In this document: positions 37,640-49,880 of the stretch, piece after piece
How positions within the stretch are numbered: position 1 is the first letter of the stretch
Layout of the letters: each line of letters opens with the position of its first letter
Assembly: GCF_040412425.1 (NCBI RefSeq)
Contig: NC_089763.1
Location: forward strand, 59,130,415 to 59,194,414
Direction: 5' to 3'
DNA length: 64,000 nt
From: Macrobrachium rosenbergii
Lineage: Eukaryota; Arthropoda; Malacostraca; Decapoda; Palaemonidae
The notes under the pieces: generated by a model
Database searches by the model: none
The model's input: only the letters and a program-made list of their open reading frames with translations
What the model was told of the DNA's origin: nothing
Program-made: the position numbers and the translations under genes

Positions 37640-37909
37640 TAGATATGTATAATTTCATGCTTAGCATATATGAAGGATTATGGTTTCTTTATGTTGTGTA
37701 TGTGTTAATTATCTGGAAGAATAACTGAATAATAAGTAGTAAAAATCCAAGTTTAATTGAATACGGGTTTCATACAGATTTTTCAATTTCAGGTACGTTA
37801 TATGAGGAGCTTGGCTACTGCATGAGGGCAAGAAAAATACGCAAGTATTCCTTCTCATTTCATTTGAAAATAATCTGTAGCAACAAAAGATTTATTTGCA
37901 TGTCAGCAC

Positions 37910-38077
<168 letters not shown>

Positions 38078-38146
38078 ATTATAAGTACATCAACGAGTGA
38101 TTTGTTTACCACATTACCACAGGTGAAAAATAAGAGGCTGTGTGTA

Positions 38147-38192
38147 GGTCCTCACTGGTTTTGACTTTATATCCAAGTCATTGATGAAGACC
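38147..38192 (-). ncRNA. Hammerhead-type relic adjoining a PLE fragment
   Basis: On the minus strand, stem I GGTCTT/AGGACC (one G-T pair) brackets CATCAATGA. This keeps only the AUGA half of the CUGAUGA core. A 5-bp stem II GACTT/AAGTC with loop GGATATA follows, then AAAA in place of GAAA. A minimal stem III ACCAGT is followed by G where cleavage needs A, C or U. Several lesions mean it is inactive. Sits directly 3' of the PLE endonuclease remnant. Confidence 0.42.
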
Positions 38193-38330
38193 AATATAAA
38201 AATTATCAAAAAGACTTACATGGAATTTTATATACATATTCGGTATTATCAGGAGGGTTCTTTATAAGTACATTTTTCATTGTTTTCTTGTTCTTAAATG
38301 CTGCATTAATTCCAAAACTCCCAAATAGAT
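38191..38330 (-). pseudogene. PLE endonuclease fragment
   Basis: CAATATAAAAATTATC followed by GACTTACATGGAATTTTATA aligns with the FYIG-coding segments at 12100-12240 and 29330-29470, and continues through TAAGTACATTTTTCATTGTT. It is a short piece of the same PLE lineage as 28955-29540, fused to a hammerhead-like motif by loss of the sequence in between. No open frame. Confidence 0.6.
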
Positions 38331-38756
38331 GGGGAATTAGCATTAACATAACTCAGAAAACAGTCATAAAATATTCAAAATTTGTAAACATATCAGCAAT
38401 GACATAAGAACTTTGAAATTTTACAAAAAAAAATTTATGAAACCTAAACACCTTCAGACAGGGTACAGCTTACAAAAAAAAATAAGTGTAACAATTTACT
38501 ATGGCACACAATTATAATGCCTGAAAAAATATGACAAATTTTGTAATCCATCATAAATAATAACAAAAAATAAAGCAAAACACCATCTGGTATATCACTG
38601 AGGCACTGTATATGATGTGGTGTAATTACCTACAAATCAATCATTGGCCTTCCTTGTTCCCCTTTGAGGGTGCACTCACTTATAACATGCTCGTGCATAA
38701 GCCATGGCACTCACAGCTAGGCACCTAAGGGCACCTACAAATGCACATCCTTCTTC
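38331..38756. other. AT-rich DNA, no feature seen
   Basis: Poly-A-rich stretches and no coding frame. May include the 3' flank of the element to its right. Confidence 0.4.
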
Positions 38757-41400
38757 CTAGCTGTCTTCTTCCAGATACCCAGTTAGTCCTGGGTAGGGTG
38801 GCACTGGTTTGTTAGTATAGAGTACCAGACTGTCTTCAAGGATGGCATGCATGTGTGCACGGTGATGCTCGCTTAGGGACCTAGAGCGGATATATTGAAT
38901 AACCTCAGCATTGTGCTTTATTTCTGTCACATGATACAGCCCCGAATAGGCAGGTTCGAGTTTGTGCTTCAGAGATGTGCATGCAGAAACGTCTGTCGTA
39001 CCGCATCTGGTATTTCTCATTGGCCCTCAACAGTAGTCTTTGGGTGGTCTGAAAGACTTTGGATCAAGTTGCAAAACATCACCCAGTACTGCTCTATGCC
39101 ATAGAGTGATATTTGTCGAGGGTCCAGGACCACCAAGTAGGGCAGTCTGGCATCTTGCTCATACGTTAGGAAATAGGGTGTGTCCCTAATTGAGTTGTTA
39201 TAGGCTGTGTTGATCACCAGCTCAGCTGTCAACAACAGCGATGGCCATTGGTTCTGGTTGCCTTCCACTATATATTTCAGGATGTTTATCACTTCACAAT
39301 TATGGGACTCGACTATCCCATTGGCTGAAGGCCGATAGGACGTGATCATGACATGACCCATTTTCATGAGGGTCATAAACTCACGTATCACCTGGTTCAC
39401 AGACTCGTCCATTATCACTAACAAGCACTCTAGGACACCCAAACCTACAAACTAAAGTGCGCAGAGCTTCTGCGATTGCACTTGCCGTTTTATCCACCAT
39501 TGCACACGTGTGCATGAAACGCATGAGTGCATCCATGAACACACAAATATACTTGTACTGCCCTTGTACAGAAGGGAGTGGACCCACAACATCCATATGC
39601 ACATGATCAAACTTAACATTCCTTACTGGCCACAATCAAGCCCTAGGAATACATGTTTATGGCTCCTCATCATGTTGCATGTATGGCATTTACTTACATA
39701 TTTAATGACATCCTCATGCATCCCTATCCAGAAAAAAATTTTGCTACTCTTCTTAGGGACCTTACTCACCAGCATAGGGACTAACGTGAATCATATGAAT
39801 GGCTTTTTCAATCAAAGAGTGAGGAAGAACGACCTGGGCCCTCGTATCTCCAGGCCTATCCTCATATCTACAAAGCAAGAAGCTGCCTTTGATAAAGAAC
39901 AAGTCCCATCGCAAATGCACAAAACTCAGGAACTCACTGCTCTCACCCATGAAGTTCCCCTTTTCTGTGTCGTGCTCCCAGCTGATTGGTAGTTATTGTT
40001 ATTGTTATTCATAGCATTGCTGGCATGATTCTGGCATCATCCGTGCCACCAACGCTACAACATTACTTTCGTTGTTCTACCTTGCGCTTTGCAGCACACA
40101 TTACAGCTCCCATGACATTCCTGGAGAGATCATCTGCTATCCTATTAATTTTACCTGGTATATGCTTGATTTTTATAATGTTAAACTTTAAAATTCTCTC
40201 GATCCAACGAGCTTGGCGATTTGTTAACTCGCTCTTCTTATACAAATATGTTAACAGGCAGTAATCGGGGAAATCTTTACTTTATGCCCCAGCAAAAAAT
40301 ATTGGTGTCTCTCTAGCATCCATAGAACTGCCAAAGCCTCTTGATCGAAGGCACCATAATTTTTCTCTGCACCTTTTAGTGCTCGTGATGCAAAACAAAT
40401 TAGTCTCTCATGACCTTCATCGTCAATCTGGGAGATTACTCCCCCGATCGCGATATCACTCCCATCCATTGTTACTATAAATTACCAATCGAACCTTGAA
40501 TGAACCAAAAGTTCATTGCTTATGAGGGCATCTTTTAATTTCTGAAAACCTTCTTCCACTGGAAATCAGGTTGCTTCCTTAATGCGTGTAACGGCCTTGC
40601 TATCTACCCAAAATTTTTCATAAATTTATGATAATATCCTGCAAGTCCAAGGAAGCTGGCCACATCCTTTGTGTGATTAGGTATTGGAAATACTTTAATT
40701 GCTATAACTTTATCGGCACAAGGCTTAAGGCCTTCAGGGGTTATGATATGTCCCAAGAATTCTACTTTGGCCTGGAAAAATTTGCATTTCTCTAAATTAA
40801 TTTTCATCCCATTGTGCCTTGAAGCTTCTAAAACCTGTAGAAGATTAGCTGTATGTTCTCCTGCGGTGGCACCTACTATGATGATATCATCCAAATACAC
40901 AAAAACTCCATGTCCTATAATGGAAGCTAAAACTGACATCATTACTCTTGAAAAATGAGCAGGGGCATTTTTTAATCCAAAGGGAAGAAAATTATATTCA
41001 AATAGTCGATTATTTGCTACAAAGGCCATTTTCTCTTTACTTTCCTCATCTAAAGGAATTTGATGATAGCCTGACTTGAGTTGCAACGTGGGTGAAAAAC
41101 TTACTCTTTCTAACTTTAAGCAAAAGCTCTTCAATTGAGGGCAATGGATAGGCATTATCTCTCGTGACAGCATTAACTTTCTATAATCTACACACAATCT
41201 AAGAGAACCATCCTTCTTCGTAACTAAAATGATTGGAAAGGTCCAAGGAGATTCGCTTTCTTCAGTAATACCCTGATCTTGCAATTTATTTATTTCATCC
41301 CCGATTACTTGTTAGTGACATGCAGGAGTTTTGTAAGGTTTGGTGCGAATTGGAGGATGATCTGTCTCTATATGAAAGCCACCTTGTGTTCTTATATGAA
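38757..41400 (-). pseudogene. Gypsy-like Pol: RT, RNase H, integrase, broken
   Basis: Minus-strand RT frame 41284-40604 (226 codons) shows CVDYRKL, then TLQLKSGYHQI (the family's catalytic Asp before LKSGY is Gln). LPFGLKNAPAHF and YLDDIII (40897-40886) are intact. RNase H follows as IAIGGVISQ and FDQEALAVLW (40469-40251) and the HIPGKINRIADDLSRN tether (40245-40063). Integrase zinc region has CHTCN (about 39685). The catalytic core has HMDVVGPLP, LVSDNGR and ANGIVESHN, which supply the D, D and E. The C-terminal part ends in the frame 39020-38757. At least five frame changes and stops. A stop-split N-terminal RT segment reaches to 41400, directly abutting the zinc-knuckle frame, so the protease has been deleted. 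Confidence 0.85.
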
Positions 41401-42693
41401 ACCAGTTCCCAGAATGGCCCTTGGGGTGCTGAGGGGTTGTTGTTTGTTGGTACACTTCTTCCTCCCCTTCCTCTTGTGGGAGGCGGGGGTGGCGTTTGAT
41501 GCGATGTTGTTTTTTGAACTCTTGCTGACTAGATGGTTGGTGGCACTATACTTGTAACAGTGCCATTGTCCGTACAGTGGGCATTGGGCACACATGTGGC
41601 CCTTTCCCCTGCACTGCCAACAGAGTCCCCTTGCTGTGACCACGCTCCCCCCTTCCCCTGGCCCCTCTTGAGCTAGATGGGGCTGGGAGGACACATTTCT
41701 GTGTCAAGTGATGGGTAAAAGTTAAGTATATCTTAGTTTAACCAGACCACTGAGCTGATTAACAGCTCTCCTAGGGCTGGCCAAAAGGATTAGATTTATT
41801 TTTACGTGGCTAAGAACCAAATGGTTACCTAGCAACGGGACCTACAGCTTATTGTGGAATCCGAACCACGTTATAGCGAGAAATTAATTTCTATCACCAG
41901 AAACAAATTCCTCTTGTTCTTCACTGGCCAGTCAGAGATTCGAACTCGCGACCAACAGAGTAGTAGCTGAGAACGGAACCCACTCACCCAGCAAGGAACT
42001 GAGTGATGGATAGTGGCAGTGACAATGGGTGGGGCTAGGACGACACCCTACCCTCCGCTTGTAGTCGTCTCTCTTTGTCCAGCTCCCACTGTGCTGAGGG
42101 AATCATAGTCTCCAAGGGCTGCCCACGACCGATCAAGATCGCAGCTACTGAGATAGGGAGAGCCCTCACCAACATTTGGTTGCAGAATACCACTCTGTCC
42201 TCCGCTGTCTGTTCTGCTTCCAGGGCCAAGCTGTCATAGTCACTCGAAACTCAGGTGACATACTCAGCAGTATTCTCCCCCACTCGTAATTCCAAACTAT
42301 TGCTGCCTTTTTCAGGATGAAGCATCGGATAAGGCCTTGTTTAAATAAGTCCCAATCCTTGTCTTTGCAACCCCATGGCCTTAGCAACTTGGCCACAGAC
42401 CCAGTCATCTTCGCCATGGTCTGTGCAATTCTCTGTGCATTGGTCCAGCCACTAGTCACACTTTCGACAATCTTGAATAAGGCTTCGATCGACATGAAGC
42501 CATCCTCGGGCCTTGAATAATCAAAGTCAGAGATAGGCCATAATGGAATGGGAAGTTTCGTCACTACACTGGCTGGCTCGGGAGGTTGCTTTCCAATCCC
42601 CGATGGAGAACTGAACATTCCATTCCCGCTAATACAGTTCCACGCCAACATAGACGCATTAAGATGGTATACTACTGTTTGTTTCACTGACAT
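41392..42693 (-). pseudogene. Gypsy-like Gag with zinc knuckle, split by a SINE
   Basis: The minus-strand frame 42693-42166 (175 codons) has a Gag capsid-like segment (PIPLWPISDFDYSRPEDGF, then FKIVESVTSGWTNAQRI). The frame 41694-41392 carries the nucleocapsid CCHC knuckle (CWQCRGKGHMCAQC, about residues 25-38) and a basic tail. Between them lies a SINE (41715-42001) and ~160 bp of degraded gag. A second Cys pattern (WHCYKYSATNH) after the first knuckle lacks Cys residues. Assigned by knuckle, position upstream of the RT, and shared strand. Confidence 0.72.
41715..42001 (-). mobile_element. tRNA-headed SINE inserted in gag
   Basis: Nearly full-length copy with B-box-like GAGATTCGAACTCG on the plus strand at about 41935-41948 (minus sense CGAGTTCGAATCTC). 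Possible target duplication AGTGATGG at 41707-41714 and 42002-42009. Confidence 0.82.
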
Positions 42694-44190
42694 TCATCTG
42701 GTTTCCGCCCCTCTGCCATCTCTACTCTCTCGATTTCCTGAATTCCTTCCATAACAACCTTTCCCTACTTTTTGCCAGCCCCAGACTAACTTCAACGGCC
42801 TAACTTCTACCGCCTCTCTCTCTCTCATCTTCATTGCTCTCATTTGTGTAGGCTCTCTTGCTCATGGAATTTTATATCATTGTGTCTCAGATTAATATCA
42901 CTCCATGATTAATTATCGGGTTGGCACAAACGCAGTGACTCACTGTTGGCTAATGAGGGATAATTAGAGCATTGTAAAAGAGACCCTGCACCTGACACCA
43001 GAAATGACCCCTCACTGCTGAGTCCACTTACTGGACATGCAGAAGTAATACACTGTGCTTAGTTAATAACAGAGAGGTGTATTCTAATGAATCTTACAAT
43101 GGGCATATTTTCTATTGAGTTACTACTAATTAAAAGCATCATGATGGGAAAGGCTCGAGTGGAGAGACATGCAATGCACCAGCGAGATGCTCACCGATAT
43201 GAAAGGGACAAAGCGAACTGTCGCGCCCAAATGAGCACCCTGCGACATTCTCTTCATTTCCTCATACCCCCACTGTTCCATCACTGAAAGAGGTCACTGG
43301 ACGATTCTTTCTCCTGGACATCAAGAACCAATCAGCATCCTGATGTACCGACGCTAAGCGTCCAGCAACATCAGGGGTGTAATGGGGGTTTGGTACCTTA
43401 TGCACCACACATAACTGCTATATGGCACAGTGCCTCTTTTTTCCCATCCATGATCTGTTCACGTGGTCTAAGGATTTCAGGGGGGCACTGCTTAACCCCT
43501 CCAGAATGGGTTATATATAAATATAAATCCAGATTTCATTGCAGGTGTTTTTATAAACTAGTTTTTAAAGTTTCAAACAGCTATTTTGCGATACTTTTTT
43601 TTTTCACTGAGTTGCACTGTCAGCCTTGATCTAAGGAATTGAAGAGCATCAACACGCATGAGTGTGAAAGTAAATTATTATGATTTTTATTACTCATTTG
43701 TTGGGAAGGTGTTGGTTAGTCCATTTAATTCTGTTTCGAGCGACGGGCTGGAGTTCTCATCCTTCTCGTTTCCTTCCTAAAGTGACTCATCACACAACCT
43801 TCTCCATCTAAGCTGATTGACACTTGTTTTGCCTAGGACCAACACACCGTGACAGAATTCTCACGCGGTGGTAACTCTCTTTCAAGAAAATACGTTGTTA
43901 TTAAGAATTTGTTCTCATGTTGAAAACAAACATTCACTATATTAGTAAGAAATGTGTGTGCAAAAATTAACTCAGCGGAAAGGTGGTCAGTGATAAGACA
44001 TGGGTGTAGTTGCATATATTTTACTTTTATCTATCATTATCAACGTATTCATGCTTCTGACGCTGGTGTATGTGTATGATTGGATCATACTAATTTGATC
44101 ATATATATAGTGCTGTATGTTGTTCAAGAGTGAAGCACAATGAAAATCAGAGTGCATTTTGTCTCTCATATTGGATCAGTATACCAATAT

Positions 44191-44193
<3 letters not shown>
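42694..44193. other. Anonymous DNA, no supported gene
   Basis: No frames with recognisable motifs, no LTR match to 38331-38756, and a short CT run near 42808. Confidence 0.45.

Positions 44194-44277
<84 letters not shown>
44194..44277. repeat. (TA)n microsatellite
   Basis: About 84 bp of TA. Confidence 0.96.
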
Positions 44278-44281
<4 letters not shown>

Positions 44282-44799
44282 TATTTATTTGCCTGTTGGT
44301 GACTAGTAATGTTACGTTGCTTTTAAATTTATGCAAGAGTGCACAAATAATGTTTTCAAAAGTCTTATGTGTACACAATGAAACTAGTGATTCAAGTATT
44401 TTTATATAGTTTTTGTTTTTAGAGCCTCATGAAATCACGGGAGTTAGCTTAGATGTGCTTATTACCTCAGCCAATCAAATAGGAATGAGATTGTTTACAT
44501 ATTTGTGTATTAGCAGGATACCTCTATAACGGGTTAACAGATCTTGAAGAAACCAGCCAGATATTTTCATTGTTTGACCTTATCAAGATGTTTACTTTTG
44601 GGGGGATTTGACTCGTGCATGTTTCATCTACAAATTTTGTTGGTTTAAATTCTTACCTGTTTGTGGTATATATCCTTTTTTTTTTTTTTTGCATCGATAG
44701 ATTATAAATGCATTGCCATAAAATTCAAGGAGTTGGTGATGCTGCGTCCAGTTATGAGTATTACCCTTGGATGCTCTTATTTTAACTCATGTACATATA
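44278..44799. other. Anonymous DNA, no supported gene
   Basis: Holds a poly-T run at about 44677-44690 and no convincing frame. Confidence 0.45.
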
Positions 44800-44942
44800 T
44801 TGATTTCTGTTACTTCTGGAGGGAAACAGGTAAATTGTTGATTTCTGTCCCTTCTGGAGAGAATACATTAGTTGATTTCTGTCACTTGTGGAGGGAAGCA
44901 GGTACATTTGTTTATTTCTGTCACTTGTGGAGGGAAACAGGC
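44800..44942. repeat. Four-copy minisatellite, ~34-39-bp unit
   Basis: TTGATTTCTGT followed by ACTTCTGGAGGGAAACAGG-type sequence begins at 44800, 44837, 44871 and 44910. The units differ by a few substitutions and in spacer length. Confidence 0.8.
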
Positions 44943-44994
44943 TATTCTTCAAATATTCTTGTATATATGTGACAGATCCATCAGACATCCTCAA

Positions 44995-45290
44995 TAATAG
45001 GGAATCTAGGGAGCTGAGTAGTCCAAAGTTCACGTTCTAATCCTAATATTGCTGTCTGGAAGAGCTAGGATTAGTGGGTTTAGGAGCCCCCATAGATGTG
45101 TTTGCTGAGTCATTGGCAGCCATCTGCTTGGTTCTCCCAGATCCTAATGCGGATGAAAAGTGGGCTTGGGACCTGATCGTATGTGCTTGTGTCTGGTTTC
45201 AAGGACATTGTGCGGCAGTAAAATGATCTTCTTGCCTCTGATACTCATTGCCGACCTTTAAACGTTTAAACACTTCATATTGTTGGATGG
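44995..45290. mobile_element. Possible dispersed repeat, unclassified
   Basis: GGGAATCTAGGGAGCTGAGT, then GGAGCCCCCATAGATGTGTT and TGGTTCTCCCAGATCCTAAT, then CCTTTAAACGTTTAAAC. I recall similar sequence as a common decapod repeat, but there is no second copy in this window and no target duplication. Confidence 0.3.
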
Positions 45291-45396
45291 AATTACTGTA
45301 ATAGACTTGTCACTACATTTTAGTTGTAAAAATTGCTTTAATGATTGTTAAATATTGTAACCATGAAAAATATTAGACATATCAACTACAAACATC

Positions 45397-45428
45397 GCTC
45401 CCATAGGGAGGGTAATGCCATCAGTGCG
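45397..45428 (+). mobile_element. 5' scrap of the 8314-8640 retroposon
   Basis: CTCCCATAGGGAGGGTAATG and CCATCAGTGCGC match the start of that element (CTCCCGTAGGGGAGTAGTGCCGTCAGTGCACC) with several differences. It then runs into TA-rich sequence. Confidence 0.55.
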
Positions 45429-45465
45429 CATATATATTATATATATTGTATTCATAAATACATAC

Positions 45466-46246
<781 letters not shown>

Positions 46247-46259
46247 GTACGTATATGTG

Positions 46260-46260
<1 letters not shown>

Positions 46261-46350
<90 letters not shown>
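46261..46350. repeat. (TA)n microsatellite
   Basis: About 90 bp of TA just outside the right foldback arm. Confidence 0.96.
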
Positions 46351-46352
<2 letters not shown>

Positions 46353-47373
46353 ACATCAGGCGATGACCCTTCCCTCTCCCCCATACACCTATAGACGCAT
46401 CAGCTCTCCGCTGAGGAGATCTCGATTGGGTGAATAGAGACCCAGTCACATCCAGGGTCAACCTACCTTAAGGGCGACAGTCAAGTGATATTCTGGTGGG
46501 GAATATGGCGCTTAGTGCCTACCGCAAGATTGCACTGTGTTGCCCCTAGATTGCCAATTGACGCTCTATATCTGTCGAAATCCAGAGAATAAGTTTAACT
46601 TATTGGAATGAGAGTCCCAGGGTGGTAGCAACCCAATTGCGAAAAGGTAGGAAAAGAGGCCAGAAGCGGTGGTGGTGTGGTGTTGAGGTGCTGGTGGGCG
46701 TACGATTGGATGGCTGTTTCAAGATGTGTTCGTGAGTGCGAGAATGGAGTAGCGCAGCGGTCGGCTTTTGACTGACTTCTACGCGGTTGTGTTTACACAA
46801 GCTACCGCTTTTTCCCATGAATGTTTATACACTGAAACCGGAAGAACAAAAACTAACGTTTTCACCATATAATTCTGACTAGCATGCATAAACCGTTAAA
46901 AAGTCGCTTCTATAAAAGAGATGAGACCCGAGCCCCAGACCGTAGGTGCGTTACGTTGTTTCGAAGCTCAGAGTAAGATAATTCCGGTCTACAAACGCTG
47001 AGAGAGAGAGAGAGAGAGGATGACCGCTGTCTAGACAAAGGCAAGTGTAATTGTGTAGTTTATTAGCCTTTTACTAACATTATTGCACACACAAAATGAT
47101 AGCATTCTATTAGGTCGATATTACAGTGACCTCTGCCAGAGAAATTTAGAGTAAATTGAGCTTTCGGATGTTTGGATTTCGATGGAAGTAGGTGAAGATA
47201 TACTGTAGATGATCCCTCTAATCCATTAACCTTTTGTGGACAACCCTGAAGATTTAGGATAAGTAAATTTAAAAGAAGTTTTGATTTGGTTTATGAAAAT
47301 TAGGCTATAAAGCTAAGAACTGGGGCACTTGCAGTCATTGAGTACATATGACGGAGAAGAAAGAGTTGGAGAG

Positions 47374-47412
<39 letters not shown>

Positions 47413-47708
47413 TTGTAGGGGAAACTGACCTATTTTAAACTCGTTATTATAATATTCAAAGAAGGGTTTATATGTGGTTATAGATTTATTTTTCTAAAAG
47501 TGATAGATGGCATTCCTTAAATGGTTTATTGTTAAGGCCGACTGTACTTTTTTCTTCAATGAGTAAATGAACCGTGGTGCTTAGGTCCATCAGTAAGTAT
47601 GCCAGAGGAGGGGGCGTAGTGTGGCTTGGTGTGCTTAAGGATAAATAGGGTGGATATATTCATTTTACAGACATCTGGTAGGCCGCAGGGAAATCAAGGC
47701 TTGCCCCC

Positions 47709-47711
<3 letters not shown>
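46351..47711. other. Anonymous DNA, no supported gene
   Basis: Contains a short (GA)n at about 47000-47018 and (ATT)n at 47376-47412. No convincing frames. Confidence 0.45.
47376..47412. repeat. (ATT)n microsatellite
   Basis: About 12 trinucleotide units. Confidence 0.94.

Positions 47712-47761
<50 letters not shown>
47712..47761. repeat. (CT)n microsatellite
   Basis: About 25 CT units after a C run. Confidence 0.96.
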
Positions 47762-47764
<3 letters not shown>

Positions 47765-48609
47765 TTGGGAGCCCGGCTTTTGTTTATTCACCTATTTCTG
47801 TCATCTTTTTTTTTTACGCATTTCATCGCAGGTTCTTTGTGGTTATTGTTTCGTTGGATGTTTTTCAGCTGTATCTGTTTATGGGTTTGCTTGATTTCTT
47901 GTTTGCCTCTAATCATAAAATATGTTCGTGAAGGTACCATTCCTTTTGGCATTTTGTACTTGGTCGTTTGTACTTAGCAATGTTTACATAAGACGAAGTG
48001 CGTTTGCATCCTCACATGCTAAAATTCCATTTCTTTATATAATTACCAGCATTTTCTTTTTTTATATCAACCGCCTTATGACAGTAAGTTAATAGCATCG
48101 CGAATAGTGGTGGATGCCTGTGTTTCTTCTTCGAGAACACTTGATACGTAGTTTTCTTAATGAAAAGTTGAAATACTTGTTCTGGAAGAGACTCAAGCTC
48201 CCGTTACCTACTTGTTTCTCTTGGTCAGAGATTAGTATAGTTCAGGTAGGGTTAATATTGATGTCACAAAGAAACAAGCACAAGAAAATGAAGCAAGTGA
48301 TTATTCATTTGGTAAACAATTAATCAAAGTCTTTTGCAGTTTAGGCAACCAAAGATCAAATGGGGTGTAAATTATAATATTGCGATTTCTACTGATCACA
48401 TGTTGTGGTCGCTACTAATATCACCGTTATCATCATTATTAATTCTAATTCTTAGAGTGAATTAACTAATATAAGTTTTGCCTTTGTTTTCGTGTTATTT
48501 TATATTACAGCAATTAAAAATATACGAAGTCCGGTTGTAAAAAGGATGATGTTAAAATTGCTTTTAAAGAACACCTAATACCGTTTAAAAGTTCATTTAT
48601 ATTTGTATG
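47762..48609. other. Anonymous DNA, no supported gene
   Basis: Phe-rich frames near 47626-47977 cross the CT tract and are not taken as genes. Confidence 0.45.
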
Positions 48610-48806
48610 CCACAAGAAGGAAAGCATTTTAAACATTTCCATTTATTCGGTGAACAGAATTTTCGTTTCCATCGGCATTCCACAAGGAGGAAAACATTGT
48701 ACACCTTTTTATTCATTCAGCGAATAGAAATGTTCATTTTCATTGGTATTCCACAAGGGAGAGAGCATTGCAAACCTTTCGATTTATTCACTGAATAGAA
48801 ATGTTA
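48610..48806. repeat. Three-copy minisatellite, 70-71-bp unit
   Basis: CCACAAGAAGGAAAGCATTT, CCACAAGGAGGAAAACATTG and CCACAAGGGAGAGAGCATTG start the units at 48610, 48680 and 48751. Each continues into TTCATTCAGCGAATAGAAAT-like sequence. Confidence 0.82.
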
Positions 48807-49665
48807 TAATGAAACTGCAGTTAACAAACAGCATGAGGCCACTACAGAACTTTATTGAAATACTCTCCTCCAACGTTAGTTTTTGAACAGTAAAAGACAT
48901 AGAAAAAATAGCATTTTCACAAGCCGGGGAAACTAAGGCAAGGGTGCTGGCGAGTGCAAAGCTTATTTTAAACTTAGGTACTGCCATGTGACTACTTGTT
49001 ACTTCTACAGAATGCGGACATAGGTGCTCTGCAAAGCAAGCAGCACGCACTAGTTCTTGGATGCGTGCACTCTAGTCACCAAAGTAAGTTGTTTGTCCAC
49101 AGAAAGCTCATGGAAGAAGGTAAAACACGATTTGTTCCAGCTGTAGTCTAAATCATAATTGACATGGTTGGGAATTGACAACTCCTGCTTCATCGATTTT
49201 GTCAAAAAGATAATAATTGTGGAAAGCTGCAGACCTCCAGAAAAGAAAGCATTGTTTCAGTAATGGTAGAACAAAATTTCTGAAGTTTGTGGTGGAATAG
49301 GAGTTATTATTGGATTATATGATTCAAAGCTAGTTCTGACAATTTTCATCGGTTATATTTATATGATTTTATGGATATAAGGTTAAAAGTATTTAAACAT
49401 GAGTTACAGGAAGAGCAAATGCTTCATGAAAATTATGTATTTGCAGCATCAGTGAACGCGGGCATTGTGATGCCAGGTTGCATAAAGTCAGCGAATCAGT
49501 CATCTAATTATAATGGTGGATTTGGTTCCTGCATCCAGATTTTGGCTCTGGGTTGATATCTCAAGTTAATCATCTGAGGAGGTCACCCATTTCCAAGTTT
49601 CAGCAAGATCCATTCGCCCATTGTTTAGGTAGTTTATTAACACACAGACTCACTTTAGTAAATAA
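48807..49665. other. Anonymous DNA, no supported gene
   Basis: An 88-codon minus frame (48784-49050) has no recognisable domain. Confidence 0.4.
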
Positions 49666-49880
49666 GTTAAGTATAACTTAGTTTTACCAGACCACTGAGC
49701 TGATTACTTAGCAATGGGACCTACAGCTTATTGTGGAATCCGAACCACATTATAGCGAGAAATGAATTTCTATCACCAGAAATAAATTCCTCTAACTCTT
49801 CATCAGCCAGCCGGGGGAATTGAACTCCGGCCCATCGAGTGACAGTCTGAAGCTCAACCGACTCAGCCAACGAAAGGCTA
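49666..49880 (-). mobile_element. tRNA-headed SINE with internal deletion
   Basis: Starts TTAAGTATAACTTAGTTTTA, then jumps from CTGAGCTGATTA to CTTAGCAATGGGACCTACAG, losing ~65 bp of the body. Head region GAACTCCGGCCCATCGAGTG remains. No clear target duplication. Confidence 0.8.

Larger units (their letters stand above)
38757..42693 (-). mobile_element. Second Ty3/Gypsy-like element, minus strand, decayed
   Basis: Minus-strand order Gag, zinc knuckle, RT, RNase H, integrase, integrase C-terminus is diagnostic of the Ty3/Gypsy group. A SINE interrupts gag, the protease is missing, and all genes have frameshifts. LTRs were not recognised on either side. Confidence 0.8.

Noticed and set aside
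48784..49050. 88-codon minus-strand frame that at first looked like a zinc-finger or transposase tail
   Set aside because: Cys and His spacing does not fit any finger, and no matching neighbouring frame exists.
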